From the NCBI GenBank assembly GCA_020072805.1, contig JAIQGC010000033.1, forward strand, positions 1 through 44,224: a stretch of 44,224 bases of DNA, in the 5' to 3' direction. Both the position numbers and the translations under genes were made by a program. Of this stretch, positions 33,924 through 43,299 are shown piece after piece. Source of the DNA: Terriglobia bacterium. Lineage in GTDB: Bacteria > Acidobacteriota > Terriglobia > Acidiferrales > UBA7541. Below the pieces are notes generated by a model. The model was not told the DNA's origin, did not search any database, and worked only from the letters and a program-made list of their open reading frames with translations. Every line of letters starts with the position of its first letter. Within the stretch, counting starts at the first letter, position 1.

Positions 33924-35258
33924 ATGAAGCGAATGATACAACTCCTGCTCTCCGCTTTCTTCTTCCTGAGCGCGGCATCCGTGGCCGCAGCGCAGGCGCG
34001 GCCGCTGGCCGGTCCGGACATGCCGGTGATCTACGAGCGACTGCTCAAGAAGATCGACCAGATCAAGATTTACGACAACCACTCGCACGCGACGTTTCCC
34101 GACGACATGGACATGGACGCCATGGCCTCGCCGCCGGAGGAAAGCACGGTGCTGCGGCTGCGCGACAGCAATCCGGAATTCGCCGCGGCGGCCAAAGCGC
34201 TGTTCGGCTATCCCTACGCCGATTTTTCCGCGGAGCACGCTCCGTGGCTGATTGAGAAGAAGAAGGCGTGGGAGAAGGAAGGCGGGACGGCGTATTTCGA
34301 CGGCATCCTGGACAAGGTGGGAATCGAGACTTCGCTGGCCAACCGCGTCGCGCTGGCGCCATATCTGAACCCCAAGCGTTTTCGCTGGGTGTTTTTCGTG
34401 GATTCGTTTTTCTATCCCTTCGATAACCAGAAGCAGAGCGCGAAGAACGGCGACATGGGCGTGTACATTCCCATTCAGGAAAAGGTGCTGGCGCGGTACA
34501 TGAAACAGGAGGGCGTGAGCGCGCTGCCCGCGGACCTGGCCGGGTACGAAGAGTTCGTGCGGCGCACGGTGGCGGACAACCAGAAGCGCGGCGGGGTGGC
34601 CATGAAGTTCGAGGCGGCCTATTTCCGCTCTCTGGAATTCAGCGATCCGCCGCGGGAGCGCGCCGCGGATATTTATGCGCGGTTCCGCGCGGGGGGAGTG
34701 CCCACGGCGCAGGAATACGTTGTTTTCCAAGACTACATTTTCCGGGTGCTGCTGGATCAGGCCGGAAAACTCAAGCTGCCGGTGCACTTTCACAGCGCGG
34801 TGGGCATCGGGGATTATTTCAGCCTGCGCCAGGGCAATCCGCTGAACCTGGAAAACGTGCTGCGCGATCCACGCTACAAGCAGGTGAATTTCGTGCTGAT
34901 CCACGGCGGCTATCCCTACACGCAGGACATGATCTGGCTGACCGCGGCGAAGAACGTCTATACCGATTCGTCGCTGATGGGCTATTACGTTTATCCCTCG
35001 GAGCTGAAGAACATCCTGAAGCAGTGGATTTCGCTCTATCCGGAAAAGATTCTGTTCGCCTCGGACGCCTTCCCGTTCAACGACGCGGTGGGCGCGGAGG
35101 AAACCTACTGGGTGGCGGTGCGTTCGGCGCGGACGGCGGTGGCCGCGGCGCTGGCGGAACTGGTGAGCGAGGGCGCGTTCAGCGAGGCGCGGGCGCTGGA
35201 ACTGGCGAAACTTTATCTGCACGACAATGCAGCGCGTCTTTACGGAGAGATGAAATGA
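33924..35258 (+). CDS. Secreted amidohydrolase-family metal-dependent hydrolase
   Basis: 444 residues with a signal peptide (LLLSAFFFLSAASVAAAQA). Amidohydrolase-2-like TIM barrel: DNHSHATF gives the first HxH metal pair, HFHSAVGIGDY and LIHGGYPYTQD supply histidines, and LFASDAFPF the final aspartate. Related proteins include uronate-isomerase-like and decarboxylase-like members; the substrate is unknown. ATG 33924 is preferred because aggtga precedes it and the signal peptide begins there. It overlaps the cupin gene by 4 bp (atga), so the two probably act together on one compound. Confidence 0.88.
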   Translation: MKRMIQLLLSAFFFLSAASVAAAQARPLAGPDMPVIYERLLKKIDQIKIYDNHSHATFPDDMDMDAMASPPEESTVLRLRDSNPEFAAAAKALFGYPYADFSAEHAPWLIEKKKAWEKEGGTAYFDGILDKVGIETSLANRVALAPYLNPKRFRWVFFVDSFFYPFDNQKQSAKNGDMGVYIPIQEKVLARYMKQEGVSALPADLAGYEEFVRRTVADNQKRGGVAMKFEAAYFRSLEFSDPPRERAADIYARFRAGGVPTAQEYVVFQDYIFRVLLDQAGKLKLPVHFHSAVGIGDYFSLRQGNPLNLENVLRDPRYKQVNFVLIHGGYPYTQDMIWLTAAKNVYTDSSLMGYYVYPSELKNILKQWISLYPEKILFASDAFPFNDAVGAEETYWVAVRSARTAVAAALAELVSEGAFSEARALELAKLYLHDNAARLYGEMK

Positions 35259-35626
35259 GCGGACCGGCGGTGATGAAGTACCAGAAGTGGAGCGACGTTA
35301 AGATCGAGGAGCTGAATCCGCTGATCGGCCGGCAGATGATCGTCGGCGACAAGATGATGATGGCGCGGGTGCTGATGAAGAAGGGCGCGCATGTGCCGCT
35401 GCACCAGCACCATAACGAGCAGCTCACCTACATCCTCGAAGGCGCGCTGAAATTTGCCATCGACGGCAAGGAGATCGTGGTCCACGCGGGAGAGGTGCTG
35501 TGCATTCCGCCGAACATGCCGCACGAAGCCTGGGCGCTCGAAGAGACCGTGGACCTGGATATTTTCATGCCGCCGCGCGAGGACTGGCTGGCCGGAACGG
35601 ACGCGTACCTTCGCGGCGGGCGCTGA
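35255..35626 (+). CDS. Small cupin-domain protein
   Basis: 123 residues, a single cupin barrel without signal peptide. Metal-site motif 1 is PLHQHHNEQLTYILEGALKF (two histidines and a glutamine/glutamate) and motif 2 is GEVLCIPPNMPHEAWAL (histidine). Such proteins serve as isomerases, dioxygenases or sensors of small acids. ATG 35255 lies inside the stop of the amidohydrolase, indicating coupled translation. Location is cytoplasmic while its partner is exported, so a common substrate is not certain. Confidence 0.9.
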   Translation: MSGPAVMKYQKWSDVKIEELNPLIGRQMIVGDKMMMARVLMKKGAHVPLHQHHNEQLTYILEGALKFAIDGKEIVVHAGEVLCIPPNMPHEAWALEETVDLDIFMPPREDWLAGTDAYLRGGR

Positions 35627-35931
35627 CGCCTGGCAACTCCGTTTTTTCCTGAGCGTCTTCCTGAGACTCCCCCCGGTTTTTATCGGTACTGGGGGCCTGC
35701 TCCGTGCGTTCCTGCGAACTTTCCTATAGACCATGCATCTCCCGGTGTCCGGCCGCCAGCCGGGATACGCGTGTGTTTAAACTCGCGACATCTATTCGCA
35801 AGGTGCTTGACAGGCTTGGCTCTGTTTATGGATGCTCAAGCACGCGTGGGTCCGCTTGCATCTCCCGGCCGGATGCGGAGCGCCGGCCATTGCAGAAGGC
35901 TTGCGGAATAAGCCGCGTTGGAGGAAGGCAT
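35627..35931. other. Gene-free gap between the cupin and the cysteine-rich protein
   Basis: C/T-rich, with a small hairpin near 35737-35760 and a TTGACA at about 35806 lacking a good -10. No gene recognised. The open frame of the next gene extends into it without recognisable content. Confidence 0.55.
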
Positions 35932-37314
35932 ATGACCACGTCAGAGCCGCCGCAGCCGCAGGACGCGATGCTGCGGCAATTCCTCGAGACTGCCGCGCGG
36001 GTCTCCGCGCATCGTAAGAAGTATCTCCTGGCAGGACCCGCGCGCATGGCCAGCTTCGCCCGCCGCAATCCCCTCCTCCACAAACTCGTCTGCTGGCTGA
36101 AGCTGCATTCCAGTTGCTCCCCGGAGAGGCTTTTGGAGGAAGCGCATCGCCTCGCCAGTAACGCCAATCGGGAGATGAGTCCGCAGGCACCTTCCGGAAG
36201 CGCCAGCGGAGCGCCAGCGCAGCAGACGCCCGCGGCTTCCTCCCCGTCCAGCGCCTGGGAGCTGTACATTGATGGATGTCGCCGCGCCCCGGATGGGGAC
36301 GCGCTCATCTCCGCATGCCGCAGCGCCTGCGGCGACACGTTTCTCCACGAGCGCGAAAATCTGACCCAGCTCTACCGCCGCTTCAAGCCCAAGGAGATCG
36401 GCTGCCTGGGCTCGGGATGCCTCAACGACGTCCCCGTGGAGGTGTTTCTCCGCGGCGGCAGCCGGGTCTGCCTGGTGGACTGGATTCCCGGCATCTCCGA
36501 AAAAAGCTTCGCCTTCGGCTTGATCCGCCCCCGAGACACGGGTTATGCCTGCCTTCTCTGCAACCTCCCCGGCGGGGGCGCGAAATTCTGCAAGAACTTC
36601 AAGGCGCCCGCGCGGAGCGCCCATGTCTGCGACAATTTCTGCCTCCTCGAGGGCGATCCGCCGCGCTGCACGCGGTATGAAACCGGCGTCCAACCGCGCT
36701 TTCTCGCCGGCGACGCTACGCTCGGCAGAGCGACGAGCTTTGCCGCCGGCGCCGAGCGCATCGTCGCCAGCGCCAATTCTTTGACCGAATGCTTCCAGTC
36801 GCTCCTCCAGGAGTGCCGCCGTTTCTGCTGGACGGCCCGGCAGACTCTCGACATTCCCGACGGAAAGCTCGATTTTGTCTCTTCCGTGATGGTCATGTCC
36901 CAATTCGAGCATGAACCCTACGAATTCTTTTCGAAACTCCTCGTCAAGCGCTTCGGCCAGGAGCAGATTCTCGCGCAGGAAGAGTCTCTCCGGCCTTTGA
37001 TGGAGGAGCTGCGCGCGGAGCTTTTTCGCATGCAGATTGACGGCCACGTGCGCGAGATGTACCGCCTGGTGAACAAGAAGCGCGGCCACGTCTACTTCTC
37101 CGTCGAGCTCTTCGAGAAGCATCCCGAGCGCAAGGACTTCTTCCTGGCCGAAGGCACGCCGTTCATGCTGGAGACGCTCGGAAACTATTTCTTCTTCGAT
37201 CTCGAAGCCCTGCCGCTGGATCGCACCCTGCGCCGCGTGGATGTCGGCAAGGGCCATTCCGTCATCCAGAGCTATCTGTTAACCCCTGCCCCGCGGCCCC
37301 GCCCCGCGGCTTGA
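35932..37314 (+). CDS. Uncharacterised methyltransferase-like protein with a cysteine-rich insert
   Basis: About 460 residues; no family recognised with confidence. Residues about 1-120 are helical and Ser/Pro-rich. At about 153 the segment EIGCLGSGCLNDVPVEVFL then VCLVDW resembles the SAM-binding loop and acidic turn of class I methyltransferases, and DFVSSVMVMSQFEHEPYEFF (about 312-331) looks like the motif IV/V region. Between them, about 205-240, eight cysteines occur in a patterned array (GYACLLCNLPG, KFCKNF, HVCDNFCLL, PRCTRY), suggesting zinc or an Fe-S cluster. ATG 35932 follows ggaggaa. It stands alone and is C-rich on the + strand. It could be a metal-dependent modifying enzyme; this is inference. 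Confidence 0.8.
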   Translation: MTTSEPPQPQDAMLRQFLETAARVSAHRKKYLLAGPARMASFARRNPLLHKLVCWLKLHSSCSPERLLEEAHRLASNANREMSPQAPSGSASGAPAQQTPAASSPSSAWELYIDGCRRAPDGDALISACRSACGDTFLHERENLTQLYRRFKPKEIGCLGSGCLNDVPVEVFLRGGSRVCLVDWIPGISEKSFAFGLIRPRDTGYACLLCNLPGGGAKFCKNFKAPARSAHVCDNFCLLEGDPPRCTRYETGVQPRFLAGDATLGRATSFAAGAERIVASANSLTECFQSLLQECRRFCWTARQTLDIPDGKLDFVSSVMVMSQFEHEPYEFFSKLLVKRFGQEQILAQEESLRPLMEELRAELFRMQIDGHVREMYRLVNKKRGHVYFSVELFEKHPERKDFFLAEGTPFMLETLGNYFFFDLEALPLDRTLRRVDVGKGHSVIQSYLLTPAPRPRPAA

Positions 37315-37478
37315 ATCGACCGGGCAGGCTTGCGGTGGCGCTTGTCCTAGCGCTCCGCGGCAAGTTGCAGACTGTATGAATCAATTTTTACAATTTTACC
37401 GGCCGCGTTGGCCTACAATTGTCAGCGATGCGGCCGGTTTTTGGGCGAAGAGCAATGGGCCGCAAAAGGGATGGCCCC

Positions 37479-40472
37479 GTGCGCAAAAAGCACCCGTATT
37501 GGAAGATGGTCCGTTGCCTGTTTGCCGTGGCCGCCGCCGGACTTCTCGGCGGCGCGTGCGCCGCCGCCCAAACACCAGCGCCCAAACTCGCGGCGAAACC
37601 GCCTCTTCGGGGCGAAGCCAAATCCGTTGCGCTGGCCACCGGGATGGAGATCACGCCGGAAGCGGCGCGCGGAGCGGTTTTCGAAACACTGGACCCGGAG
37701 TTGCCCGCGCATCCCGCTTTCCGCGCGGCTAACGCCGTCACCACCTCCATCAGCCCGGACGGGCGCACGCTGCTGGTGCTCACCAGCGGCTTCAATAAAT
37801 TGAGCGACGCGAATGGCAACGAAGATCCGGCGGGGGCGGACGAATTCGTTTTCGTTTATGACCTTGCGCAGGGGAAGCCGCGGAAGACGCAGGTGCTGCA
37901 CGTGGCCAACACGTATTTCGGTCTGGCGTGGCGGCCGGATGGAAGCGGTTTTTTTGTATCCGGAGGCAAGGACGACAGCGTGCACAGCTTCGCGCGCGAA
38001 GGCGAGCGCTGGAAGGAAGAGTTGCCCTCGATATCGCTGGGCCACAAGAATGGCCTGGGCATCGGCAGTGGCACTGCGCCGATGACCGCCGGTGTGGCGG
38101 TCAATCCGGCGGGGACGCTGCTGCTCGCGGCCAATTTCGAAAACGATTCCGTGAGCCTGGTGGATTTGAGCAGGCGGGAAAAAGTGGCGGAGCTGGATTT
38201 GCGCCCTGGCAAGAACGATGCGGCCAAGCGCGGCGTGCCCGGAGGAGAGTTTCCGTTTGCCATCGCCTGGACGAACGAGCAGACGGCGTTTGTGACGAGC
38301 CAGCGGGACCGTGAACTCGTTGAATTGAATCTTTCAGGCGGCTTGAAAATCGCCCGGCGCATCGCTCTGCCCGGCCAGCCGGGGCGGCTGCTGGCCGACC
38401 GCGCGGGAGCGCGGATTTTTGTGGCGCTGCACAGCAGCGACCAGGTGGCCGTAGTGGACGTCGGCGAGGGGAAGATACTGGAAACGATCCGCACGACGGC
38501 GCCGGAGAATATTTTTCGCAATCCCAAGGGCTGGAAGGGCAGCAACCCCAACGGCCTGGCTCTTTCTCCGGACGAATCGCTGCTCCTGGTGAGCAACGGC
38601 GGAGCCAATGACGTGGCAGTGATTGCGCTTGCGAAGAGTGGCGGGAAAGACCCTTCTCCCAGCCCGAAACGAGAAGAAGCGGAAGAGCACGAGAGCGCCC
38701 CGGAGGCCAGCCGGCTGCTGGGCCTGATCCCCACGGGATTTTATCCCACCAGCGTGAGCGCGAGCGGCGACGGGAAAATCCTCTATATTTCGAACAGCAT
38801 CAGCCCCGCCGGCCCCAATCCGCATGCCTGCCGCAATACGACCGTGACCACGGGGCGCAAGGGAACCATCTGCAATTCCACAAACCAGTACGTGATGCAA
38901 CTGCGGCAAGCGGGGCTATTGACGCTGCCGCTGCCCTCGCCCGCGGAACTGGCCGCGCTTACGCGCCAGGTGGCGCGTAACAATCATTGGGTGGAAAGCC
39001 CGGCACACCGCGCGGCGCGCGCCAAGATGGAGCAGCTTCGCGCAAAAGTGAAACACGTGATTTATGTGCTCAAGGAAAATCGCACCTACGACCAGATGTT
39101 CGGCGACCTGCCCGTTGGAAATGGCGATCCGCGTCTGACGCTTTTTCCCGAGACGCTTTCGCCGAATCATCACCGCATGGCGCGGCAGTTCGTCACCCTC
39201 GATAATTATTACACCAGCGGCGGAGTGAGCGGAGAGGGCTGGAACTGGGCCACGGCGGCGCGCCTGAGCGACCCATCGCAGAACAATGTGACCATTCTCT
39301 ACGCGGGCCGCGGGCTGAATTACGATTTCGAGGGTTCCAACCGGGACATCAACGTCAGCTCCGCCACGATCGAGGAGCGCCGCCGTCAAAGTCCGGAAAT
39401 CTCCGACGATCCCGACCTGCTTCCGGGAACCGCGGACTATTCGGAGGTCGAGCGGGCGGGCGCGGAGAATGGGCCGGGCTATCTGTGGGACGCGGCGCTG
39501 CGAGCCGGGCTTTCCCTGCGCAATTACGGATTTTTCCTGACCGAGCGGAAGGATGCCCTGCCCGCGCCGGGCTCCGCGGAAGAAGAGCGGGCGCAAATGC
39601 CCTGGACGACGAAGACGGTCGTGGCGTTTCCGGCGAAGAAGTCGCTGCTGGACGTCACCGACCCCTATTTTCACGGGTTCGATGAGCGCCAGTCCGATTT
39701 CTATCTTTACCAGGAGTGGGCACGGGAGTTCGACGGCTACGAGCGTGACGGCAATCTGCCCGCCCTGACGCTGCTGCGGCTGGCGCACGACCATTTTGGC
39801 GACTTCCAGACGGCGCTCGGCGGCGTGAACACCGTGGAAACGCAAATGGCCGACAACGACTATGCGCTGGGACTGGTGGCGGAGCGCGTGGCGCGCAGCC
39901 GCTACAAAAACGATACGATCATTTTCGTCACCGAGGATGATGCGCAGGACGGCCCCGACCACGTGGACGCGCAGCGCTCGATCGCGCTGGTTCTGGGAGC
40001 GTATGTGCGGCGCAACGCGCTGGTAAGCACGCGCTATACGTCCGTGCATCTGCTGCGCACGATGGAGGACCTGCTGGGCATCGAGCCGCTGAGCCTGTTC
40101 GACGCGGCGGTGGAGCCCATGGCCGATCTCTTCACCACGCAGTCCGCCGAATGGCGCTACACCGCGCGCGTTCCGGAAGTTCTGCGCAGCACCCGCCTGC
40201 CCCTGCCGCCGCTCCGCCCGTCGGGAAAGACCAAGCCGCCCGCAACCGCCGCCACGCCCCGGCATGACGCTGCGTGGTGGGCCGCGGCTATGCGCGGGCT
40301 GGATTTTTCCTCCGAGGACAAGCTGGACACCGAACGGTTTAACCGCGCGCTGTGGGAAGGGTTGAAAGGCGCATCAGTTCCCTACCCCGAGGAGCGCGAT
40401 GGGCGCGACCTGCGCCGCGACCGCGCAGAATTGCTCCGCCACAGCGGCGTTTCTTCTTCTGGTAGCCGCTGA
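37479..40472 (+). CDS. Secreted beta-propeller / phosphoesterase (phospholipase C-like) fusion
   Basis: About 997 residues. A signal peptide (LFAVAAAGLLGGACAAAQ) precedes a seven-bladed YVTN-type propeller at roughly 60-480 (TSISPDGRTLLVLTSGFNKL, AVNPAGTLLLAANFENDSVS, LALSPDESLLLVSNGGAND). Then comes a PF04185-like phosphoesterase from about 520: HVIYVLKENRTYDQMFGDLP, LDNYYTSGGVSGEGWNWATA and IIFVTEDDAQDGPDHVDAQR carry the metal ligands. Substrate unknown (phosphate esters or phospholipids). GTG 37479 is chosen because aaaaggga precedes it and it gives a normal signal peptide; ATG 37428 and 37455 are alternatives. A TACAAT box lies at 37414-37419. Confidence 0.88.
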   Translation: MRKKHPYWKMVRCLFAVAAAGLLGGACAAAQTPAPKLAAKPPLRGEAKSVALATGMEITPEAARGAVFETLDPELPAHPAFRAANAVTTSISPDGRTLLVLTSGFNKLSDANGNEDPAGADEFVFVYDLAQGKPRKTQVLHVANTYFGLAWRPDGSGFFVSGGKDDSVHSFAREGERWKEELPSISLGHKNGLGIGSGTAPMTAGVAVNPAGTLLLAANFENDSVSLVDLSRREKVAELDLRPGKNDAAKRGVPGGEFPFAIAWTNEQTAFVTSQRDRELVELNLSGGLKIARRIALPGQPGRLLADRAGARIFVALHSSDQVAVVDVGEGKILETIRTTAPENIFRNPKGWKGSNPNGLALSPDESLLLVSNGGANDVAVIALAKSGGKDPSPSPKREEAEEHESAPEASRLLGLIPTGFYPTSVSASGDGKILYISNSISPAGPNPHACRNTTVTTGRKGTICNSTNQYVMQLRQAGLLTLPLPSPAELAALTRQVARNNHWVESPAHRAARAKMEQLRAKVKHVIYVLKENRTYDQMFGDLPVGNGDPRLTLFPETLSPNHHRMARQFVTLDNYYTSGGVSGEGWNWATAARLSDPSQNNVTILYAGRGLNYDFEGSNRDINVSSATIEERRRQSPEISDDPDLLPGTADYSEVERAGAENGPGYLWDAALRAGLSLRNYGFFLTERKDALPAPGSAEEERAQMPWTTKTVVAFPAKKSLLDVTDPYFHGFDERQSDFYLYQEWAREFDGYERDGNLPALTLLRLAHDHFGDFQTALGGVNTVETQMADNDYALGLVAERVARSRYKNDTIIFVTEDDAQDGPDHVDAQRSIALVLGAYVRRNALVSTRYTSVHLLRTMEDLLGIEPLSLFDAAVEPMADLFTTQSAEWRYTARVPEVLRSTRLPLPPLRPSGKTKPPATAATPRHDAAWWAAAMRGLDFSSEDKLDTERFNRALWEGLKGASVPYPEERDGRDLRRDRAELLRHSGVSSSGSR

Positions 40473-40546
40473 GGCTTTTCTTCGTATAGGATGGCCTGGA
40501 TAATTCCCGCGCCGGACTTCGCGGGGATGAAAAGGAGCGCCTGCCG

Positions 40547-41827
40547 ATGAACTCTGAAAATACGCGCCGCAAATTTCTGCGCCTGCTGGCGGCCAGTCCC
40601 GTCCTGGCCGTGCCCGGGGTATTCCGCGGATCGCTGGAGAGTTTTTTGTCCACGGGGGAATTCACGGGCGGAGAGATCCGGGAGTTCCTGGAAAATCCGC
40701 TCGAGCGCGCGGCGTCCGACGACGCGCCCATCGCCAGCGCGGAACAGGCTATCAACGTGATGGATTTCGAGCCGGCCGCGCGCAAGGCCATTCCTGTGGC
40801 GCACTTCGGCTACCTGGCCACCGGAGTAGATGACGACGCCACGGTGCGCATCAACCACGAAGGTTATTCGAAGATTCAGATTCGTCCCCGGCGGCTTGTG
40901 GACGTGAGCAAGCTGAATACTTCAGTGCGAATCTTCGGCGCCTCCTGGGAAACACCGATTGTGCTTGCCCCGGTCAGCGCCCTCAAGGCTTTCCATCCCG
41001 AAGGCGAGATCGCCGTGGCTCGCGCGGCCAAGGTTAAGGGGCACCTGCAGATGCTTTCCACCGTGGGCACGTCCTCGATCGAAGAGGTCACCGCCGCGCG
41101 CGGGACTCCCGTCTGGCAGCAGCTCTACCCCACCAATGACTGGAGCGTAGGGCGAGCCATCGTCAAGCGCGCCGAGGCGGCGGGAAGCCCGGTGATTGTC
41201 CTGACGCTGGATTTGCAGGATGACAGCAACCGGGAAACGCTGCGCCGGGCCATGCGTGCGGATACGCGGCCGTGCAAGATGTGCCATGCGGAGGGAATGA
41301 GCGGGTACCTGCGAAGGAAACCCATGTTTGACGGCCTGGACGTGTCGCGGGTCACCGGGCTACACGCCAAGGACATGAACTGGGACGTGGTGAAGCGGCT
41401 GCGGGATACCACCACCATGAAAGTAGTGCTCAAGGGCATCGTGACGCGGGAGGATGCGCAACTGGCCATCGAGCACGGCGTGGACGGCATTATCGTCTCC
41501 AACCACGGCGGACGCAGCGAAGAGACGCTGCGCCCCACGATTGAGAGTCTTCCCGAAGTCCTGGAAGGCGTGGCGGGAAAAATTCCTGTATTGGTGGACG
41601 GAGGAATCCGCCGCGGCGTGGATATTTTCAAGGCCCTGGCCACCGGCGCCACCGCCGTGTGCATTGGCCGTCCCTACGCCTGGGGGCTGGGAGCTTTCGG
41701 GCAGCCCGGCGTTGAAGCCGTGCTGGCCATTCTGCGCCGCGAACTGGAAGCGATTATGCGCCAGGCCGGAACGCCTGCGATTGACAGAATCACCCGGACA
41801 TTTCTGGCCGGCGGCTCCTCCAAGTAA
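40547..41827 (+). CDS. FMN-dependent alpha-hydroxyacid dehydrogenase/oxidase with Tat-like signal and CXXCH motif
   Basis: 426 residues. Oxidises L-lactate or other 2-hydroxyacids to oxoacids with FMN. The barrel core is clear: PIVLAPVSALKAFHPEGE, QMLSTVGTSSIEEV, WQQLYPTND, KVVLKGIVTREDAQ, then the catalytic H320/R323 in IIVSNHGGRSEE and the FMN phosphate loop VLVDGGIRRGVDIFKALA. The N-terminus TRRKFLRLLAASPVLAVPG has a twin-arginine motif, so periplasmic export is likely. Unusually, C243-K-M-C246-H247 forms a CXXCH heme-c-type motif in the mobile loop over the active site. The closest known relative type is lactate 2-monooxygenase or lactate dehydrogenase; which one is unresolved. aggagc precedes ATG. 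Confidence 0.9.
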   Translation: MNSENTRRKFLRLLAASPVLAVPGVFRGSLESFLSTGEFTGGEIREFLENPLERAASDDAPIASAEQAINVMDFEPAARKAIPVAHFGYLATGVDDDATVRINHEGYSKIQIRPRRLVDVSKLNTSVRIFGASWETPIVLAPVSALKAFHPEGEIAVARAAKVKGHLQMLSTVGTSSIEEVTAARGTPVWQQLYPTNDWSVGRAIVKRAEAAGSPVIVLTLDLQDDSNRETLRRAMRADTRPCKMCHAEGMSGYLRRKPMFDGLDVSRVTGLHAKDMNWDVVKRLRDTTTMKVVLKGIVTREDAQLAIEHGVDGIIVSNHGGRSEETLRPTIESLPEVLEGVAGKIPVLVDGGIRRGVDIFKALATGATAVCIGRPYAWGLGAFGQPGVEAVLAILRRELEAIMRQAGTPAIDRITRTFLAGGSSK

Positions 41828-42099
41828 TCGGAGCCATTGAGCTTTCGCCCCGCCGTGAATTTGTGTCTGAACTCATACTTGGTAGTTTGGACATTCCTAG
41901 TGCGCTCGTACTATGGAGCCACATGGCCACCTCTGCGATTCTAAAGACGGAAGTTCGGGCCCCGCGCAATTCCGGGTGTCAAATAGGTCACGCCTCCCCG
42001 TTTTGAAATGGGAGACGGGGCTGAAGCTGGCACAATCAGGCGTGAATTGATATTGACCGCACATGTCACATGCGCGGCGCTGAAGACAGGAGAATCGCC

Positions 42100-42624
42100 A
42101 TGAAGATTCGAAGAGTGCTGGCCGTGATGGCCGTGATGGTATTGACGTCCACCGCCGTGTCCGCCCAGCTTTTCCGCTCCACGAAAATTCCCAAGGTGCT
42201 GCAGGCACGGTTCGTCAGCGGCGATCCCGTCTGGCGCGAGCTGCCCGTGCGCGCGGACTTCCAGAAGAACTACGACAAGATCTGGCAGACGGCGGTTAAT
42301 ACGATTCTCGAACACAACTTCGACATCGCCACGATGGACAAGGACTCGGGATATTTCCGGACTCTGCCGAACGCGAAAATTGTCTCGGTGGGCACGAACT
42401 GGGTCTACAAAGTGCAGATCAGCATCAAGCTCGTTTCCACTCCCGGCGACCCCAAGGCGACTCCGCCCGTGCCCACGACGGTCGACAAAGTGCGCCTGCA
42501 GGTCTCCGGCGAAGTAACCAACGTGGATGTGCGCGGCGTGGTGCGGGCCAATTACCTGGGATATGACCAGGTGCTGCTGGACAGCCTGTTTCAGGACCTG
42601 CAAGCCAAACTGGGCGGCGCATAA
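42100..42624 (+). CDS. Secreted protein of unknown function
   Basis: 174 residues with a signal peptide (RRVLAVMAVMVLTSTAVSAQ). The mature part has NYDKIWQTAVNTILEHNFDI, ATMDKDSGYFRT and a long strand region VYKVQISIKLVS ... VDKVRLQVSGEVTN. The alternation of one helix with strands, plus IWQTAVNTILE, recalls lipoprotein BamC/NlpB-like repeats, but this is not firm. ATG 42100 is chosen over 42070 because the signal peptide starts there. Likely periplasmic. Confidence 0.72.
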   Translation: MKIRRVLAVMAVMVLTSTAVSAQLFRSTKIPKVLQARFVSGDPVWRELPVRADFQKNYDKIWQTAVNTILEHNFDIATMDKDSGYFRTLPNAKIVSVGTNWVYKVQISIKLVSTPGDPKATPPVPTTVDKVRLQVSGEVTNVDVRGVVRANYLGYDQVLLDSLFQDLQAKLGGA

Positions 42625-42747
42625 GCGGCGGCGTTTTACCTTCGCGTATAAAGTACTGTTGAATACATACTGTCCCGAAGGGGACTGTGGCGCGGGCAGT
42701 TTCTTCCTGTAGCATGGCGGTGGTCATTCGTCCTCGGGGGATTCGCC

Positions 42748-43299
42748 ATGCCTGGACCCTGCGCGGTTCTGCGCCTTGCTTTTCTTGGCTGGGCTCTATT
42801 TACACTCGCCGGGCCCGCGCCGCGCGCTCAAGAAAAACCCACCAAAAACCAGCGAATTTATATCACCTACATGGAGTCCTGGGATGCCGCACGTCCCCGG
42901 CGGAGAATGCGAGCTCCCCGGCGCATTTACAAGCACGGGGAGAATGCCGTGGAATTGCCCGCGATCATCAAGAACTTTCAAGCCAATTGCCCCGAAATTA
43001 CGGTAACGGAGACGGAAGAGACCGCGGGATATTTTCTGACGGTCACGCAGAAGAGGCGCGGGGGGCGTTTTTCGAGAAAATACGCCGTCACGCTGACCAG
43101 GAGCTCCGGCGAAGTTCTCTATAGCGATACAACCCGGGCCCAGCGGCGGCGCTCCTGCTTCATTTTCCAAAGGCCATCGAGGCGCACCGGAACGACCGGG
43201 AGGCGCAGACTTTCCGCCAGCAGCCCGATCCCGCCGCGAAAGGGGGCCATCGAGCCGTCGCGGCTCACTTCTCCTTCGGGAAAGACCAGAACGCTGTGA
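42748..43299 (+). CDS. Small secreted protein of unknown function with abnormal 3' end
   Basis: 183 codons. A signal peptide (LRLAFLGWALFTLAGPAPRAQ) is followed by IYITYMESWDA, ELPAIIKNFQANCPEITVTE and a strand-rich part YAVTLTRSSGEVLYSDTTRA, ending at about 43142. From there the reading frame runs through the antisense of the convergent acyltransferase and its residues (RRRSCFIFQRP and so on) look random. Proteins of this type usually finish with a short helical DACxAI-like end, which is missing. I infer loss of the true 3' end at the junction. Confidence 0.6.
   Translation: MPGPCAVLRLAFLGWALFTLAGPAPRAQEKPTKNQRIYITYMESWDAARPRRRMRAPRRIYKHGENAVELPAIIKNFQANCPEITVTETEETAGYFLTVTQKRRGGRFSRKYAVTLTRSSGEVLYSDTTRAQRRRSCFIFQRPSRRTGTTGRRRLSASSPIPPRKGAIEPSRLTSPSGKTRTL

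Noticed and set aside
33318-35222. 634-codon open frame on the minus strand
   Set aside because: Antisense to the aminotransferase and amidohydrolase, spanning the gap between them; both real genes have clear catalytic motifs.
42900-43124. Alternative plus-strand frame (42687-43124) as the real gene instead of 42748-43299
   Set aside because: The 42748 frame has a proper signal peptide and alternating strand pattern; the other is charged and featureless.
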